Assembly (NCBI GenBank): GCA_021798835.1
Contig: JAJZBQ010000002.1
Location: 248,001-312,000, forward strand
DNA: 64,000 bases
Direction of reading: 5' to 3'
DNA from: Pseudomonadota bacterium
GTDB lineage: Bacteria > Pseudomonadota > Gammaproteobacteria > Burkholderiales > Ferrovaceae
The translations under genes and the position numbers were made by a program. This document shows, in pieces, positions 40,053 to 50,807 of this stretch. Each line of letters starts with the position of its first letter. Position 1 is the stretch's first letter. Below the pieces are notes generated by a model. The model did no database searches, was not told the origin of the DNA, and worked only from the letters and a program-made list of their open reading frames with translations.

Positions 40053-41216
40053 TTAACCTCGTAATGCCATCATGATTTGGGCAGCCGCCTCATCCATGTT
40101 GGAGGCTGAACGAATAGGCAAACCCGAGTCTGCCAAAATCTGTTTTCCCAACTCCACATTGGTCCCTTCCAGCCGTACCACCAAAGGTACCGTGAGACTC
40201 ACCTGCCTAGCTGCGGTAACCACCCCTTGGGCAATCACATCACATTTCATGATTCCACCAAAAATATTCACCAGAATCGCACACACTTCAGGGTTGGATA
40301 ACATCAACTTGAACGCTTCAGTAACCTTCTCCGTCGTTGCCCCCCCTCCCACATCAAGAAAATTGGCAGGATTCCCACCGTATAACTTGACGATATCCAT
40401 GGTCGCCATCGCCAATCCTGCCCCATTCACCAGGCAACCGATATTGCCATCCAGAGAAATATAGGACAATCCGTGACGTGAAGCCGCCACTTCATTGGGA
40501 TCCTCTTCATCAAGGTCACGCCAATCCTGCCATTCAACATGACGAAATGCCGCATTATCGTCCAGGTTAAACTTGGCATCCAACGCCACCACTCGCCCAT
40601 CCCCCGTCACCGCCATGGGATTAATTTCAGCCAGACTGGCATCGTTTTCATCAAAAGCTCGGTACAAACCCAACATCAGATCCCGCGCCTGAGGTACCAG
40701 CGCCTCAGGTACCTCAATCTGACGTGCCAACATTTCTGCCTGGCTGGCCAGCAGCCCCTGTCCCGGATCCACTTGAACCGTAAAAATCTTTTCTGGCGTG
40801 TGTGCCGCAACTTCCTCAATGTCCATGCCACCAGCAGCACTGGCCATCAATGCAACCTGTTGGGTCTGACGATCCACCACCATGCCGACGTACAACTCCT
40901 GGAGAATATCCGCCCCTTCTTCCACCAAAAGACGACGTACTTTCTGACCATGCGGCCCGGTTTGATGGGTAACCAGTTGCATGCCAAAAATCTGGTTGGC
41001 CGCCTGTTCCAACTCCACATCCGAGCGTACTACCTTGACCCCCCCGCCTTTGCCACGCCCACCGGCATGAATCTGCGCTTTTACTACACGCACCGCTCCA
41101 CCCAGTTGCTGACCGGCGCTTATCGCCTCAGCCACTGAAAAACAGGCCACCCCACGAGGAACCGGGACCCCATAACGGGCCAACAGAGTCTTTGCTTGGT
41201 ATTCATGAATTTTCAT
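40053..41216 (-). CDS. sucC: Succinate-CoA ligase, beta subunit
   Basis: Nucleotide-binding ATP-grasp subunit, partner of SucD. 387 residues from the ATG at 41216 ([20 protein letters not shown]), the usual start of the family. The long open frame upstream overlaps the DUF2889 gene and lacks similarity. Motifs: '[18 protein letters not shown]' and '[14 protein letters not shown]'-type sequence seen as '[13 protein letters not shown]'. A TACAAT about 40 bases upstream may be its -10. Confidence 0.97.
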   Translation of the reverse strand: MKIHEYQAKTLLARYGVPVPRGVACFSVAEAISAGQQLGGAVRVVKAQIHAGGRGKGGGVKVVRSDVELEQAANQIFGMQLVTHQTGPHGQKVRRLLVEEGADILQELYVGMVVDRQTQQVALMASAAGGMDIEEVAAHTPEKIFTVQVDPGQGLLASQAEMLARQIEVPEALVPQARDLMLGLYRAFDENDASLAEINPMAVTGDGRVVALDAKFNLDDNAAFRHVEWQDWRDLDEEDPNEVAASRHGLSYISLDGNIGCLVNGAGLAMATMDIVKLYGGNPANFLDVGGGATTEKVTEAFKLMLSNPEVCAILVNIFGGIMKCDVIAQGVVTAARQVSLTVPLVVRLEGTNVELGKQILADSGLPIRSASNMDEAAAQIMMALRG

Positions 41217-41254
41217 GGTCTTCAGTCGCCCAAGGCGTAAAGTGTGAAATGGGC

Positions 41255-41260
41255 ATTGTA
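41255..41260 (-). promoter_or_regulatory. Possible -10 element for sucCD
   Basis: TACAAT on the minus strand, five of six bases of the -10 consensus, 38 bases before the sucC ATG and inside the short gap after the DUF2889 gene. No convincing -35 was found at 16-18 bases. Confidence 0.3.
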
Positions 41261-41274
41261 CCCTAATAACGTGG

Positions 41275-41814
41275 CTATTTTGGCGTTGCACGCGACCAAT
41301 GCGGATAAAACCGGGCCACCACCGCCCCATCCGTAGCCAATGCGTGACAACCATCCAGATGGGGTGGACGCTCCGCAGCATCTGGCGTCAAGGTACCATA
41401 ACGAGTTTGAAAGGCAACCGTCGCCACCACCCCGACCATCTCGGTCAAATGAGTACATCCATGCAACCCACCCAACCGACTACGTACCACCCTTGTAAAT
41501 CCGGGTTCAATAACCACTCCTTTCAGATTGGCGTAGGCCGGCACAATATTTTCACAAGTCCCGGGATAAGGGCGACTGGTCATCCGCGCTTCAGCCTCCT
41601 GGATCACCATCCCGTCGGAAACCGTCAATCGCAAATGCATATCATGCACCGCTTCACCTGCAGGCAGCCTCCCCAAAAGCGTTTCTACGTCGCAACCCTT
41701 GATGTCCCGCAAATGTCCCTCAATATCATAGAGGCCATCGTCACGCAAATAGCCATCGACCGTAATAGTGCGGCGATGCAACCATCGCCGTGTAGCCTTG
41801 TCATCTTGCTGCAT
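41275..41814 (-). CDS. DUF2889 family protein, function unknown
   Basis: 179 residues. The ATG at 41814 is chosen because GAGGAG lies 6 bases before it but is fused to the earlier ATG at 41820. Sequence features of the family: '[20 protein letters not shown]', '[20 protein letters not shown]' and '[18 protein letters not shown]', with conserved Cys and His residues that could bind a metal or ligand. There is no signal peptide or membrane segment. It is divergent from slt with only 28 bases between starts and lies upstream of sucCD. I know of no established function. Confidence 0.75.
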   Translation of the reverse strand: MQQDDKATRRWLHRRTITVDGYLRDDGLYDIEGHLRDIKGCDVETLLGRLPAGEAVHDMHLRLTVSDGMVIQEAEARMTSRPYPGTCENIVPAYANLKGVVIEPGFTRVVRSRLGGLHGCTHLTEMVGVVATVAFQTRYGTLTPDAAERPPHLDGCHALATDGAVVARFYPHWSRATPK

Positions 41815-41842
41815 AATCATCTCCTCAGAAAAAACGCGCATA

Positions 41843-43843
41843 ATGCCCACGTTGTCATCCAACCCATTTGAGGTTTTGGTGTATCCGCTGTTGCTCACTT
41901 TTATCCTGCTTATATCAACCCCATGGGTACACGCAGAAGAATGGACTCCCGCTGATGATTCTTTGCCACCTCTCGCCGCCGAACAAGGACATATCGTCAC
42001 CGATGCCGAGATACTGCGTGCTCATCAAGCCTGGAAAACCCACGATCAAACCCAACTGGATATTCTGGCCGCTCAAGTCAACGGCCCTCTCTCCGATTAT
42101 CCGCGATATTGGTCACTTGAGGGACATCTGGAACGTGGTGACATATACCTGGTGCCAGACCTGCAATTGTTTTTCCACCGTTACCCCAACAGCCCACTGA
42201 CTCCATTACTGCGCCATCAATGGCTCAATTGGTTGGGAAAGACGCAAAACTGGCAAACCTTCGAAACCCAATTCACATCTGCCGACTCCCACAATGACAC
42301 ACTCCAGTGCTATCACTGGCAGGCACGTTTTGCCACGGGCAACCAGGATTTTTTTGATGACGCGCTGCATTATTGGAAAACCCATGCCACTTGGCCCAGT
42401 TCGTGCGACATCCCTTTCCGACAACTATTCGCAGCACACCGACTCACCACAACCGATCTGTGGACTGCCATGCGCCACGCACTGGCCCACAATCGACTCC
42501 GACAAGCACGCTACATCAACAGTTTTTTCCCTCCTTTCCAGGGCATCAATGAAGATCACCTAAGCCTTGCCGAAGAACGACCACAACAGTTTCTGGATGA
42601 CAATCCCATCCTTGATGCCTCCACCAGACCTGCTCAACGAGAACTGTGGCTATATGCCTTACAACGTCTGGCCAACCACCATCCTGAAGATGCCATCAAC
42701 ATTTGGAATGACATAGCCCCACGCTTATCTGCCGAGGATCGCAACTTTGGCTGGCAACAACTAGCATTGCAAAGCGCAATGAACCTTGATCCGAAAGCTT
42801 TCGAATGGTTTCAGCAAGCCTCTTCCCCCACTGGCAACGACGAATGGATCACCTGGAAAATTCGTAGCGCTCTACGTCAACAAGAATGGGCAAGCGTACT
42901 AGATGGAGTTGCACAACTGTCACCTTCCGAATCCCGAAAGCCAGTCTGGCTCTACTGGAAATCACAGGCACTAATCGCCGAACAACGCCCCCAAGAAGCC
43001 GCCATCCTACTGGACCGGTTGGTCGATGACCCCTCGTATTATGGTTTACTGAGCCGTGAAGAACGACATCTTCCGCTGACTCTCCCCTTACCCGACAAAC
43101 AACCTGATGGCAACCCGCAAAAATACCTAACAACTCTTCTGGAGCGACCCTTGCGTCTCTACCAGTTAGGACTGATTCCTGAAGCACAACGGGAATGGAA
43201 GTTCATCGAACCCAATCTCACCGCCGTTCAACACTGGCAGGCCGCACAACTGGCGTATCACTTGAACTGGTATGACCGTAGCATCCACAGCGCAGAACAT
43301 GCGACCGGACTCATGGATGCCACGCTACTTTTCCCAACCCCTTATGAAGCCTCTGTTAACTATTCAGCCCATCTTTTCAATCTGGACAGCAGTTGGCTCT
43401 ATGCCATCATCCGCCAAGAAAGCCGTTTCTTTGCTGAAGCCAAATCACAGACTGGAGCCCAAGGTCTGACACAACTCATGCCAGCCACCGCACGTTGGGC
43501 AGCAAAACGCCTACATCTCACCCCACTTCATCATGAAGATATCACTCAACCAGACACCAACATCCTTCTCGGAAGTTATTACTTCAGTCACCTGCAACAA
43601 TTGCTCGGCAATCCCATACTAGCCACCATCGGCTATAACGCCGGTCCGCTGCGTGCACAACGCTGGGCAACTCAACCCTTCCCTGATGCGCGTATCTTTA
43701 TCGAAAATATCCCCTTCGACGAAACCCGAGATTATGTCGAACAGGTCAGTTACAATCAAGTCATGTATCAAAAACGCCTTCACCCGGAATCCTCCCCCCA
43801 TCTTTATGATTTACTGAATTCCCTTTCCCTACCACACCCATGA
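41843..43843 (+). CDS. slt: Soluble lytic murein transglycosylase
   Basis: Periplasmic enzyme that cleaves peptidoglycan with formation of anhydromuropeptides. 666 residues from the ATG at 41843 with a signal peptide (hydrophobic '[15 protein letters not shown]', cleavage after 'VHA' near residue 31). A long alpha-helical superhelix follows, then the catalytic domain from about residue 510: '[20 protein letters not shown]' holds the catalytic Glu, and '[17 protein letters not shown]' and '[12 protein letters not shown]' complete it. The released anhydro sugars could be recycled through anmK (55473). It overlaps cca by 4 bases. Confidence 0.94.
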   Translation: MPTLSSNPFEVLVYPLLLTFILLISTPWVHAEEWTPADDSLPPLAAEQGHIVTDAEILRAHQAWKTHDQTQLDILAAQVNGPLSDYPRYWSLEGHLERGDIYLVPDLQLFFHRYPNSPLTPLLRHQWLNWLGKTQNWQTFETQFTSADSHNDTLQCYHWQARFATGNQDFFDDALHYWKTHATWPSSCDIPFRQLFAAHRLTTTDLWTAMRHALAHNRLRQARYINSFFPPFQGINEDHLSLAEERPQQFLDDNPILDASTRPAQRELWLYALQRLANHHPEDAINIWNDIAPRLSAEDRNFGWQQLALQSAMNLDPKAFEWFQQASSPTGNDEWITWKIRSALRQQEWASVLDGVAQLSPSESRKPVWLYWKSQALIAEQRPQEAAILLDRLVDDPSYYGLLSREERHLPLTLPLPDKQPDGNPQKYLTTLLERPLRLYQLGLIPEAQREWKFIEPNLTAVQHWQAAQLAYHLNWYDRSIHSAEHATGLMDATLLFPTPYEASVNYSAHLFNLDSSWLYAIIRQESRFFAEAKSQTGAQGLTQLMPATARWAAKRLHLTPLHHEDITQPDTNILLGSYYFSHLQQLLGNPILATIGYNAGPLRAQRWATQPFPDARIFIENIPFDETRDYVEQVSYNQVMYQKRLHPESSPHLYDLLNSLSLPHP

Positions 43844-44967
43844 AAATCTTCCAGGTCGGCGGTTCATTGCGCGATGAAATGCTGGGGCTTCCTGTCAATG
43901 ACCGGGACTGGGTAGTGGTTGGCAGCACACCACAAGAAATGATAAAGCTGGGGTATCGCCCCATCGGCAAGGATTTTCCCGTATTCCTTCACCCCCAAAC
44001 CCACGAAGAATACGCTCTGGCCCGGACTGAGCGCAAAACCTCCCCGGGCTACCACGGTTTTACTTTTCATGCCGACCCTTCAATTACCCTGGAACAGGAT
44101 CTGCAACGCCGTGACCTGACCATCAACGCCATGGCTCGCGCCGATGACGGCTCACTGATCGACCCTTATCATGGTCAACAGGATCTACAGCAACGCTGGC
44201 TACGCCACGTCAGTCCAGCGTTCAATGAGGATCCTGTACGCCTGCTACGCATTGCCCGGTTTCATGCCAAACTCGCCCCTTTCCAGTTTCGCATCGCCCC
44301 AGAAACACAACAACGACTGAAACAAATGGTTCTGCATGGAGAAATCGATGCACTCGTCCCTGAGCGAGTACAGCAAGAACTAGACAAAGGACTGAGTACA
44401 TCAGCGCCCAGTTTAATGTTTCAACACCTACTCGACTGGGGGGCGTTGCACAAACTATTTCCCAATCTGCCGTTGAATCACTTCTCATTGTCCTTGAAAG
44501 CCCTGGATATCAGTAGCCAGTCCTCACTTCCTCTCGCACAGCGTTGGGTGGCTTGGCTTGCCACACTATTGCTCGATGATCCGCCCGATCAACGCCACTC
44601 CCGGCTCGTTCCATGGGCTACTCGCTATCACTGGAGTCGCGACCAATACCGCCTGATCACACTGGCCTGTGAACTGGGCCCTATCATTCGTCAGCAAGAC
44701 CCAGGCACCCCAGAAACCTGGCTCACTATTCTGGATCAATATGACGCCTGGCGCCGCCCCGAACGCTTCCTTGAAGCCCTGGATTTGCAAGAGTGCCTGA
44801 GTCTCATCCACCACGATAACCAACCCGACCTCAAAATGCGTGGGAAGAGTGCCCTCGCCCGTTGTCAAGCCATCGACCGCGCCACCATCGCCCGCACCAC
44901 TCCCAATCCTGCCGATATCCCCAAACGATTGTGGGAACAACGCCTGCAAGCCCTGAAATCCAATTAA
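43840..44967 (+). CDS. cca: CCA-adding tRNA nucleotidyltransferase, no HD motif visible
   Basis: Adds or repairs the CCA end of tRNAs. 375 residues. The nucleotidyltransferase head has '[20 protein letters not shown]' with the metal-binding Asp21 and Asp23; '[20 protein letters not shown]' and '[16 protein letters not shown]' follow. The E. coli protein is about 412 residues with a C-terminal HD phosphohydrolase domain; here the corresponding region reads '[13 protein letters not shown]' and has no His-Asp pair, so that activity is probably absent. The first four bases overlap slt. Confidence 0.93.
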   Translation: MKIFQVGGSLRDEMLGLPVNDRDWVVVGSTPQEMIKLGYRPIGKDFPVFLHPQTHEEYALARTERKTSPGYHGFTFHADPSITLEQDLQRRDLTINAMARADDGSLIDPYHGQQDLQQRWLRHVSPAFNEDPVRLLRIARFHAKLAPFQFRIAPETQQRLKQMVLHGEIDALVPERVQQELDKGLSTSAPSLMFQHLLDWGALHKLFPNLPLNHFSLSLKALDISSQSSLPLAQRWVAWLATLLLDDPPDQRHSRLVPWATRYHWSRDQYRLITLACELGPIIRQQDPGTPETWLTILDQYDAWRRPERFLEALDLQECLSLIHHDNQPDLKMRGKSALARCQAIDRATIARTTPNPADIPKRLWEQRLQALKSN

Positions 44968-44993
44968 CCCGCCACCATCAATAAAGGATAATC

Positions 44994-45050
44994 ATGAAAA
45001 AACCATCCGCATTAGATGTTGCTCACTATTTCAAAGATCATGTCAACTGA
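44994..45050 (+). pseudogene. Short open frame, possible remnant of a DUF4065 (Panacea/SocA) gene
   Basis: AAAGGA precedes an ATG that encodes 18 residues, MKKPSALDVAHYFKDHVN, before a TGA. 'SALDVAxYF' is like the N-terminus of DUF4065 proteins, many of which are antitoxins or adaptor-like. One base out of frame the sequence continues as 'STDLLNLAIKGVQRVLLHL', which loosely recalls the next family motif (TNLKLQKLLYYA). It may be a decayed gene squeezed between cca and the convergent methyltransferase gene, or chance. Confidence 0.3.
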
Positions 45051-45096
45051 CCTTCTTAACCTTGCCATCAAAGGAGTGCAGCGGGTTCTCTTACAT

Positions 45097-46260
45097 TTAA
45101 CATCCCAACTCCAACTCTGCTTGCCCATTATTGTCACCCGTTCCCAACACCAGAACCTTGAACAACTCCCCCATTTCAGCCGGGCTCAGTAGCGTTTGGA
45201 CAGCACTCAGTGCGGTATAGTCAGGATTTTCCACAGATCGAGAGATTTCCAATTGCTGGATAATCCCCTCGTCAATCAGCCATCGTGCCTGATTCTGCCA
45301 GGACTTCACCTTGAGCCCATGGTGACGAGCCACCCGGGCTAGCCTCGTAAAATCCACGTGTGCGGTAATATCCTGTAAACCCGGATACAAAAAAACATCT
45401 CCATGAGCATGGTGACGGTAATGACACATCAGAGTTCCGTTACTGCGTTGGGGGTGGTAATACTCTCGGGATGGAAAACCATAGTCGATCAAAATTGCGC
45501 AGCCCATCGTCAGCGATGCTGCCAACGTTGCCATCCACCCCTCTGCCAAAGGACACACTTCTGTTTCATAGGGATCCGGGAAATCTTTCATGTCGGGCAA
45601 ACCATCTGTCAAGGAAATATTCTCCAGCGGCCGGTAATCCCATTGCCAACCCTGCATACCTTGGCTAACTCCCCCCTGAAACCATTGCCCTCCCGTGTGA
45701 CGTAACCGATGAAATGGCAAGGCATCCAGTACCTCATTGGCCAAAATAACCCCTCGTACATCATCCGGCCAGCAATCACGCCATTGAACTCGCCGCCTCA
45801 AGTCTTCCGGCAATGCCGCGAGCGTTTGTTGCTGGCGCTGACGAAGATCGGGACTAACCTCCAGGATAAGATAATGCTGCGGCGGAGTTTCCAGAGCCAA
45901 CAATAGGTCACGAGCCAATTTCCCCGAACCAGCCCCCAACTCCAGAATCGTGGTCTTCTCTCCCTCGCCCAGTTCACGCAATATCCTCCCTACCGGATTT
46001 GCCAGAGTACGAGCAAATATGGGTGTCATTTCCGGTGCGGTGATAAAGTCTCCTGCAGCCCCAAACTTGATTGACCCTGCCGCGTAATAACCCAGCCCTG
46101 GAGCATAAAGCAACAGTTCCATGAAACGAGCAAAATCAAGCCACCCCCCCGCATTCGCCATTGCCTCGCAAACATGCTCAGCCAACTGACGACTGTGCAC
46201 CTGTGCGCGTTCGTCTGGTAGCAGTCCTGCCATTTCGTACCACAATCCGGTATCAACCAC
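45097..46260 (-). CDS. SAM-dependent methyltransferase, MidA/NDUFAF7-like family
   Basis: 387 residues from a GTG at 46260 preceded by AGAGGA; an ATG nine codons on is an alternative. Features: 'GWLDFARFMELLLYAPGLGYY' split as 'FARFMELLLYAPGLGYYA' near residue 43-60, then 'GDFITAPEMTPIFARTLAN', the SAM loop 'ILELGAGSGKLARDLLLAL', and 'ILANEVLDALPFHRL'. The mitochondrial member NDUFAF7 methylates an arginine of the NuoD-equivalent subunit of complex I. Bacterial members are mostly uncharacterised, so a role in complex I here is a hypothesis. It is divergent from ttcA. Confidence 0.88.
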   Translation of the reverse strand: MVDTGLWYEMAGLLPDERAQVHSRQLAEHVCEAMANAGGWLDFARFMELLLYAPGLGYYAAGSIKFGAAGDFITAPEMTPIFARTLANPVGRILRELGEGEKTTILELGAGSGKLARDLLLALETPPQHYLILEVSPDLRQRQQQTLAALPEDLRRRVQWRDCWPDDVRGVILANEVLDALPFHRLRHTGGQWFQGGVSQGMQGWQWDYRPLENISLTDGLPDMKDFPDPYETEVCPLAEGWMATLAASLTMGCAILIDYGFPSREYYHPQRSNGTLMCHYRHHAHGDVFLYPGLQDITAHVDFTRLARVARHHGLKVKSWQNQARWLIDEGIIQQLEISRSVENPDYTALSAVQTLLSPAEMGELFKVLVLGTGDNNGQAELELGC

Positions 46261-46287
46261 AATGCTGAATCCTCTGTTTCTTGCAAT

Positions 46288-46316
46288 AAGACAGTCTAGT
46301 GTACCTCGTGTATGAT
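46288..46316 (+). promoter_or_regulatory. Possible ttcA promoter
   Basis: AAGACA (46288-46293) and TATGAT (46311-46316) are 17 bases apart, matching the -35 and -10 consensus at 4 and 5 of 6, and the predicted start site lies about 20 bases before the ttcA ATG. Confidence 0.4.
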
Positions 46317-46342
46317 GGTTCGGTTTCCGTTCCCATCAAACC

Positions 46343-47308
46343 ATGCACGCTTCTCCTTCTCGATCAGCAACCTTTATCCGCCTCCAGGAGCATCTTCGAA
46401 ACGCCATGGGCAAAGCCATTGGCGATTACGGCATGATTGCCGAAGGAGATACCGTGATGGTCTGCCTGAGTGGCGGAAAAGATTCCTATTCCTTGCTGAC
46501 CCTGTTACTTGATCTTCAACGCCGCGCGCCTCTTTCATTTCGTCTGATTGCTGTCAATCTTGATCAGAAACAACCAGGATTCCCCACGGACGTCCTGCCC
46601 TCCTATCTGAACCGGTTGGGAATTGAGTACCGAATCATAGAGGCCGACACCTATAGTATCGTCAAAGAAAAAGTACCGGCCGGAAAAACCACCTGTTCTC
46701 TTTGTTCTCGTTTGCGACGCGGCGTGCTATATCGCACAGCCAAAGTATTAGGTGCCAACAAGATCGCTTTGGGCCACCACCGTAATGATATGGTAGAAAC
46801 TTTCTTTCTTAACCTGTTTCACGGTGGTCGACTTAAGGGGATGCCCCCAAAATTGGTGACTGACGATGGCCATCACATTGTCATTCGCCCTTTGGCTTAC
46901 TGCCGAGAAGAAGACATTGCTCGCTACGCACGTGCCATGGAATTTCCTATCATTCCCTGTAATCTTTGCGGCTCTCAGGAAAATCTCCAGCGACAGGCCA
47001 TCAAACAATGGCTACATGCCGAAGAAAAAGCCCACCCAGGACGACTGGACAATATTTTTCTGGGAATGCAGCGAATCACCCCTTCTCATCTGGCCGATGG
47101 AACACTATTCAATTTCCGTGATCTCATGCCCAGCCATCGTCCAGAACCTCAGGGGGACATGCTCTTCGACCCCGATCTGGAACAAGGGGCACTGCGCCTG
47201 ACTCATCAGAATGAGCGGCACATTCACTTCGCCCGCCCACAAAATTTTGATAGAATGAAGGATTTACTCGACTCTGCCACGCCCGAGACAAAAGGAAACG
47301 TTCCATGA
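46343..47308 (+). CDS. ttcA: tRNA 2-thiocytidine synthetase TtcA
   Basis: Thiolates cytidine 32 of certain tRNAs using ATP and an oxygen-sensitive Fe-S cluster. 321 residues. The PP-loop '[10 protein letters not shown]' has SGGKDS at 43-48. Cluster-binding cysteines are in '[15 protein letters not shown]' (Cys118, Cys121) and Cys206, Cys209 in 'IPCNLCGSQ'. '[20 protein letters not shown]' is a further signature. It overlaps the aminotransferase gene by 4 bases. Confidence 0.96.
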   Translation: MHASPSRSATFIRLQEHLRNAMGKAIGDYGMIAEGDTVMVCLSGGKDSYSLLTLLLDLQRRAPLSFRLIAVNLDQKQPGFPTDVLPSYLNRLGIEYRIIEADTYSIVKEKVPAGKTTCSLCSRLRRGVLYRTAKVLGANKIALGHHRNDMVETFFLNLFHGGRLKGMPPKLVTDDGHHIVIRPLAYCREEDIARYARAMEFPIIPCNLCGSQENLQRQAIKQWLHAEEKAHPGRLDNIFLGMQRITPSHLADGTLFNFRDLMPSHRPEPQGDMLFDPDLEQGALRLTHQNERHIHFARPQNFDRMKDLLDSATPETKGNVP

Positions 47309-48546
47309 CTATCCAGCATCTCCCCCCCAAGAAAATCACATCGTTTTATCCACCGCAACGCACTCTGATGGGACCCGGCCCTTCCGAGATCGCCCCGCGC
47401 GTGCTGGCCGCCATGTCGCTGCCATGTATCGGGTACCTCGATCCGGTTTTCGTGGATATGATGGATGAATTAAAAATGCTGTTGCGTTATGCCTTTCAGA
47501 CCGACAATGCCCTGACTTTCCCAGCCTCGGGACCTGGTTCGGTCGGCATGGAAATGTGTTTCGTCAACATGGTGGATCCAGGAGACAAGGTCATCATCTG
47601 CCGCAACGGGGTCTTTGGCGGACGCATGATCGAGAATGTCCTCCGTTGTGGAGGCATCCCGGTCATCATAGAAGATACCTGGGGAGAACCCGTCGATCCC
47701 CAAAAACTGGAAGATACATTAAAACAGCATCCTGATACCAAAGTTGTAGCTTTTGTTCATGCTGAAACCTCCACAGGCTGCATGTCCGATGCTAAAACTC
47801 TGGTTGAAATTGCCCATCGTCATGGTGCTCTCACCATCGTCGATGCCGTTACCCAACTGGGTGGTGCCCCACTGTTTGTGGACGAATGGAATATCGATGC
47901 CATATATTCAGGAAGTCAGAAATGCCTGTCCTGCACTCCAGGCCTCTCGCCAGTATCTTTCAGCCAGCGTATTATCGACCGCATCAAATCTCGTCAGAAA
48001 CCCAGCCAGAGTTGGTTCATGGATCTCGATCTGGTATTGGGATACTGGGGAACAACCAGCCGTACCTACCACCACACCGCCCCGATCAATGGACTATTCG
48101 CTCTGCATGAATCACTGGTACTTTTACGTGAGGAAGGGCTGGAGAATGCCTGGGCACGCCACACCCGCCATTACTTGGCCCTGAAGGCCGGCCTGGAGGC
48201 CATGGGCCTCAGTTATTTGGTCAAAGAAGAATATCGCCTGCCACAACTCAATGCCGTTCGCGTACCGGACGGCGTCGATGAAGCCCGCGTACGTAAAACT
48301 CTGCTTACTGAATTCAACCTGGAAATCGGCGCAGGTCTCGGACCATTGGCCGGCAAGATATGGCGTTTTGGTCTGATGGGTTATTCCGCCAAATCGGAAA
48401 ATGTCATGTTGTGTCTATCGGCACTCGGTTCAGTATTGATGGATATGGGCTATCCTATCAAAGTGGGCATTGCTGAAGCAGCGGCCCACCAGGCCTATGC
48501 GGAACAACACGCCCAGGCAGCCAAGAATATCAAACAAGTCTCCTGA
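47305..48546 (+). CDS. Class V aminotransferase, alanine/serine-glyoxylate type
   Basis: PLP enzyme that transaminates glyoxylate to glycine with alanine or serine as donor. 413 residues. '[17 protein letters not shown]' at the start, '[20 protein letters not shown]' before the PLP lysine Lys206 in '[16 protein letters not shown]', and '[17 protein letters not shown]'. Serine and alanine donors cannot be told apart from sequence alone. Glyoxylate removal is needed in photorespiration-like salvage of autotrophs and in serine-cycle metabolism. It is coupled to ttcA by a 4-base overlap, a functionally puzzling pair. Confidence 0.88.
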   Translation: MTIQHLPPKKITSFYPPQRTLMGPGPSEIAPRVLAAMSLPCIGYLDPVFVDMMDELKMLLRYAFQTDNALTFPASGPGSVGMEMCFVNMVDPGDKVIICRNGVFGGRMIENVLRCGGIPVIIEDTWGEPVDPQKLEDTLKQHPDTKVVAFVHAETSTGCMSDAKTLVEIAHRHGALTIVDAVTQLGGAPLFVDEWNIDAIYSGSQKCLSCTPGLSPVSFSQRIIDRIKSRQKPSQSWFMDLDLVLGYWGTTSRTYHHTAPINGLFALHESLVLLREEGLENAWARHTRHYLALKAGLEAMGLSYLVKEEYRLPQLNAVRVPDGVDEARVRKTLLTEFNLEIGAGLGPLAGKIWRFGLMGYSAKSENVMLCLSALGSVLMDMGYPIKVGIAEAAAHQAYAEQHAQAAKNIKQVS

Positions 48547-48563
48547 CTTCGCATGAAACTGAG

Positions 48564-48588
48564 CGGTGACATCTGAACGATGTCACCG
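48564..48588. terminator. Stem-loop between convergent genes
   Basis: A perfect 10-bp stem CGGTGACATC / GATGTCACCG with a 5-base loop, placed 17 bases past the aminotransferase stop and 7 bases past the metF stop. There is no T-run on either strand, so it may slow polymerase or protect transcript ends rather than act as a classical intrinsic terminator. Confidence 0.5.
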
Positions 48589-48595
48589 TATCGTG

Positions 48596-49459
48596 TCAAT
48601 TCCCCATCGCTTCTTCGTGAAGATGCAAGCGCTCCCAGATCACCGACGTGAGGCCCGCATTGTTCATGGTATAAAAATGCAAACCGGGCGCGCCGCCATC
48701 CAGCAGTCGCTGACACAGATGCGTCACCACGTCCAGTCCAAAGGCTTTTATGGAAGCGCTATCATCGCCATACCCCTGCATCTTGAGTCGAATCCAACGT
48801 GGAATTTCGGCACCACATGCCTCAGAAAACCGACTTAGTTGGGAAAAATTGGCGATTGGCATAATCCCCGGCACAATGGGGATGTTAACCCCAGCAGCAT
48901 CACAATCCTCACAAAAACTGAAGTAAGCATCCGGGTTATAAAAATACTGCGTAATGGCCGAATTCGCCCCTGCCTCAACTTTTTCTTTGAAATGGCGCAC
49001 CCCTTCCTGAGACGAACGAGCCTGTGGATGAATTTCTGGATACGCCGCAACTTCAATAAAAAAATGATCTCCGGTTTCTTCACGCACAAATCTCACCAAG
49101 TCACTGGCATAACGAAACTCCCCCACACCCACCATCCCTGAGGGTAAATCGCCACGTAATGCCACCAGATGACGAATTCCATGTCTGCGGTAGAGCGCTA
49201 AAACTTGGCGCAAACTATCACGTGTCGCACCAATACACGAGAGATGAGGCGCAGCTCGATTACCTTTTTTTTGGATGGCTATGACGGTTTCCAGCGTCCG
49301 ATCCTGCGTGGTTCCACCCGCACCATACGTCACCGAAAAAAAAGCTGGTTTTAATTGCGCCAACTGACGCTGGGTATGCTCAAGTTTTTCCACGCCCTCA
49401 GTTGTCTTGGGGGGGAAAAACTCGAAGCTGAATACCCGTTGGGGCAGCGAAGATTCCAT
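48596..49459 (-). CDS. metF: Methylenetetrahydrofolate reductase
   Basis: FAD enzyme that makes 5-methyltetrahydrofolate for methionine synthesis. 287 residues. 'VFSFEFFPPKTTEGVEKLEH' at residues 10-29, 'FFSVTYGAGGTTQDRTL', 'RHLVALRGDLPSG' and 'ITQYFYNPDAYFSFCEDC' are family motifs. It begins 6 bases after ahcY and ends a likely metK-ahcY-metF operon. Confidence 0.97.
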   Translation of the reverse strand: MESSLPQRVFSFEFFPPKTTEGVEKLEHTQRQLAQLKPAFFSVTYGAGGTTQDRTLETVIAIQKKGNRAAPHLSCIGATRDSLRQVLALYRRHGIRHLVALRGDLPSGMVGVGEFRYASDLVRFVREETGDHFFIEVAAYPEIHPQARSSQEGVRHFKEKVEAGANSAITQYFYNPDAYFSFCEDCDAAGVNIPIVPGIMPIANFSQLSRFSEACGAEIPRWIRLKMQGYGDDSASIKAFGLDVVTHLCQRLLDGGAPGLHFYTMNNAGLTSVIWERLHLHEEAMGN

Positions 49460-49465
49460 GATGTC

Positions 49466-50776
49466 TCAATAGCGATAATGGTCAGGCTTGAATGGCCCAT
49501 TGACCGCCAAGTTGAGATAATCCGCCTGTTTCTCAGTCAGAATTGTCAAATGGGCCCCAATACGTTTCAGGTGCAGACGGGCCACCTTTTCATCCAGTGT
49601 CTTAGGCAAAACATAAACCCCCACTTCATATTTTCCCGGAGAGCCCCATAGTTCAATCTGCGCCATTACCTGGTTGGTAAAGGAAGCCGACATAACAAAA
49701 CTTGGATGACCCGTTGCACATCCCAGATTGACCAGTCGTCCCTCTGCCAATACGATCAATCGCTTGCCATCCGGAAAAATGACATGATCCACCTGTGGCT
49801 TGATATTGTCCCAACGATATTGACGCAAAGAAGCGATATCGATTTCCGAATCAAAATGCCCAATATTGCACACGATGGCATCATTCTTCATCACCTGCAT
49901 ATGCGCATGGGTAATGACATCCACATTCCCTGTCGCCGTAACAAAGATGTCCCCCCTGATGGCTGCTTCATCCATATCGATCACACGATACCCTTCCATG
50001 GCTGCCTGCAATGCACAGATTGGATCAATTTCGGTAATCCACACCGTAGCACCCAAGCCACGAAAAGCCTGCGCACACCCCTTGCCGACGTCCCCATAAC
50101 CAGCCACCACCGCCACCTTTCCAGCAATCATCACGTCCGTGGCACGCTTTATCCCATCCATCAGTGACTCACGACAACCGTACAAATTATCAAACTTGGA
50201 CTTGGTTACCGAATCATTGACATTAAAGGCAGGACACTTCAACTCTCCCCGCTTCATCATTTCATTGAGGCGATGCACCCCGGTCGTCGTCTCTTCAGAA
50301 ATTCCACGAATCCCTTCGAGCAAATGCGGATATTTATCGTGCAGCACCAACGTCAAATCTCCACCATCATCAAGAACCATATTGGGCACCCAGCCTTCTG
50401 GACCAAAAATAGTTTGCTCGATACACCACCAAAACTCTTCTTCAGTTTCCCCCTTCCAGGCAAAAACTGGAATACCAGCGGCAGCAACAGCTGCTGCTGC
50501 CTGATCCTGAGTCGAAAAAATATTGCAGGAACTCCAACGCACTTCAGCACCCAGGGCCACCAAAGTTTCCATGAGCACTGCCGTCTGAATAGTCATGTGC
50601 AGACATCCAGCAATACGCGCTCCTTTGAGCGGCAAACTTTCAGCATATTCTTCCCGCAACGCCATCAATCCAGGCATTTCATTTTCTGCAATATTGATTT
50701 CCTTACGTCCCCAAGCAGCCAATGACATACTGGCCACCTTGAAATCACCACCCGAATGATTAACGATCACGCTCAT
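49466..50776 (-). CDS. ahcY: Adenosylhomocysteinase
   Basis: NAD-dependent hydrolysis of S-adenosylhomocysteine to homocysteine and adenosine, which relieves product inhibition of methyltransferases. 436 residues. '[20 protein letters not shown]' holds the substrate site, '[20 protein letters not shown]' the catalytic Lys region, '[20 protein letters not shown]' the NAD loop, and the C-terminus 'FKPDHYRY' is conserved. The gap to metK is only 31 bases and contains no SAH riboswitch. Confidence 0.98.
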   Translation of the reverse strand: MSVIVNHSGGDFKVASMSLAAWGRKEINIAENEMPGLMALREEYAESLPLKGARIAGCLHMTIQTAVLMETLVALGAEVRWSSCNIFSTQDQAAAAVAAAGIPVFAWKGETEEEFWWCIEQTIFGPEGWVPNMVLDDGGDLTLVLHDKYPHLLEGIRGISEETTTGVHRLNEMMKRGELKCPAFNVNDSVTKSKFDNLYGCRESLMDGIKRATDVMIAGKVAVVAGYGDVGKGCAQAFRGLGATVWITEIDPICALQAAMEGYRVIDMDEAAIRGDIFVTATGNVDVITHAHMQVMKNDAIVCNIGHFDSEIDIASLRQYRWDNIKPQVDHVIFPDGKRLIVLAEGRLVNLGCATGHPSFVMSASFTNQVMAQIELWGSPGKYEVGVYVLPKTLDEKVARLHLKRIGAHLTILTEKQADYLNLAVNGPFKPDHYRY

Positions 50777-50807
50777 TGTATTGATCCTTTTATAACACTT
50801 TTATTCT

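Noticed and set aside
40539..41138. 199-codon plus-strand frame inside sucC
   Set aside because: Antisense to a complete conserved gene with no protein family features.
50777..50807. SAH riboswitch before ahcY
   Set aside because: The gap to metK is only 31 bases, too short for the known SAH aptamer plus expression platform.
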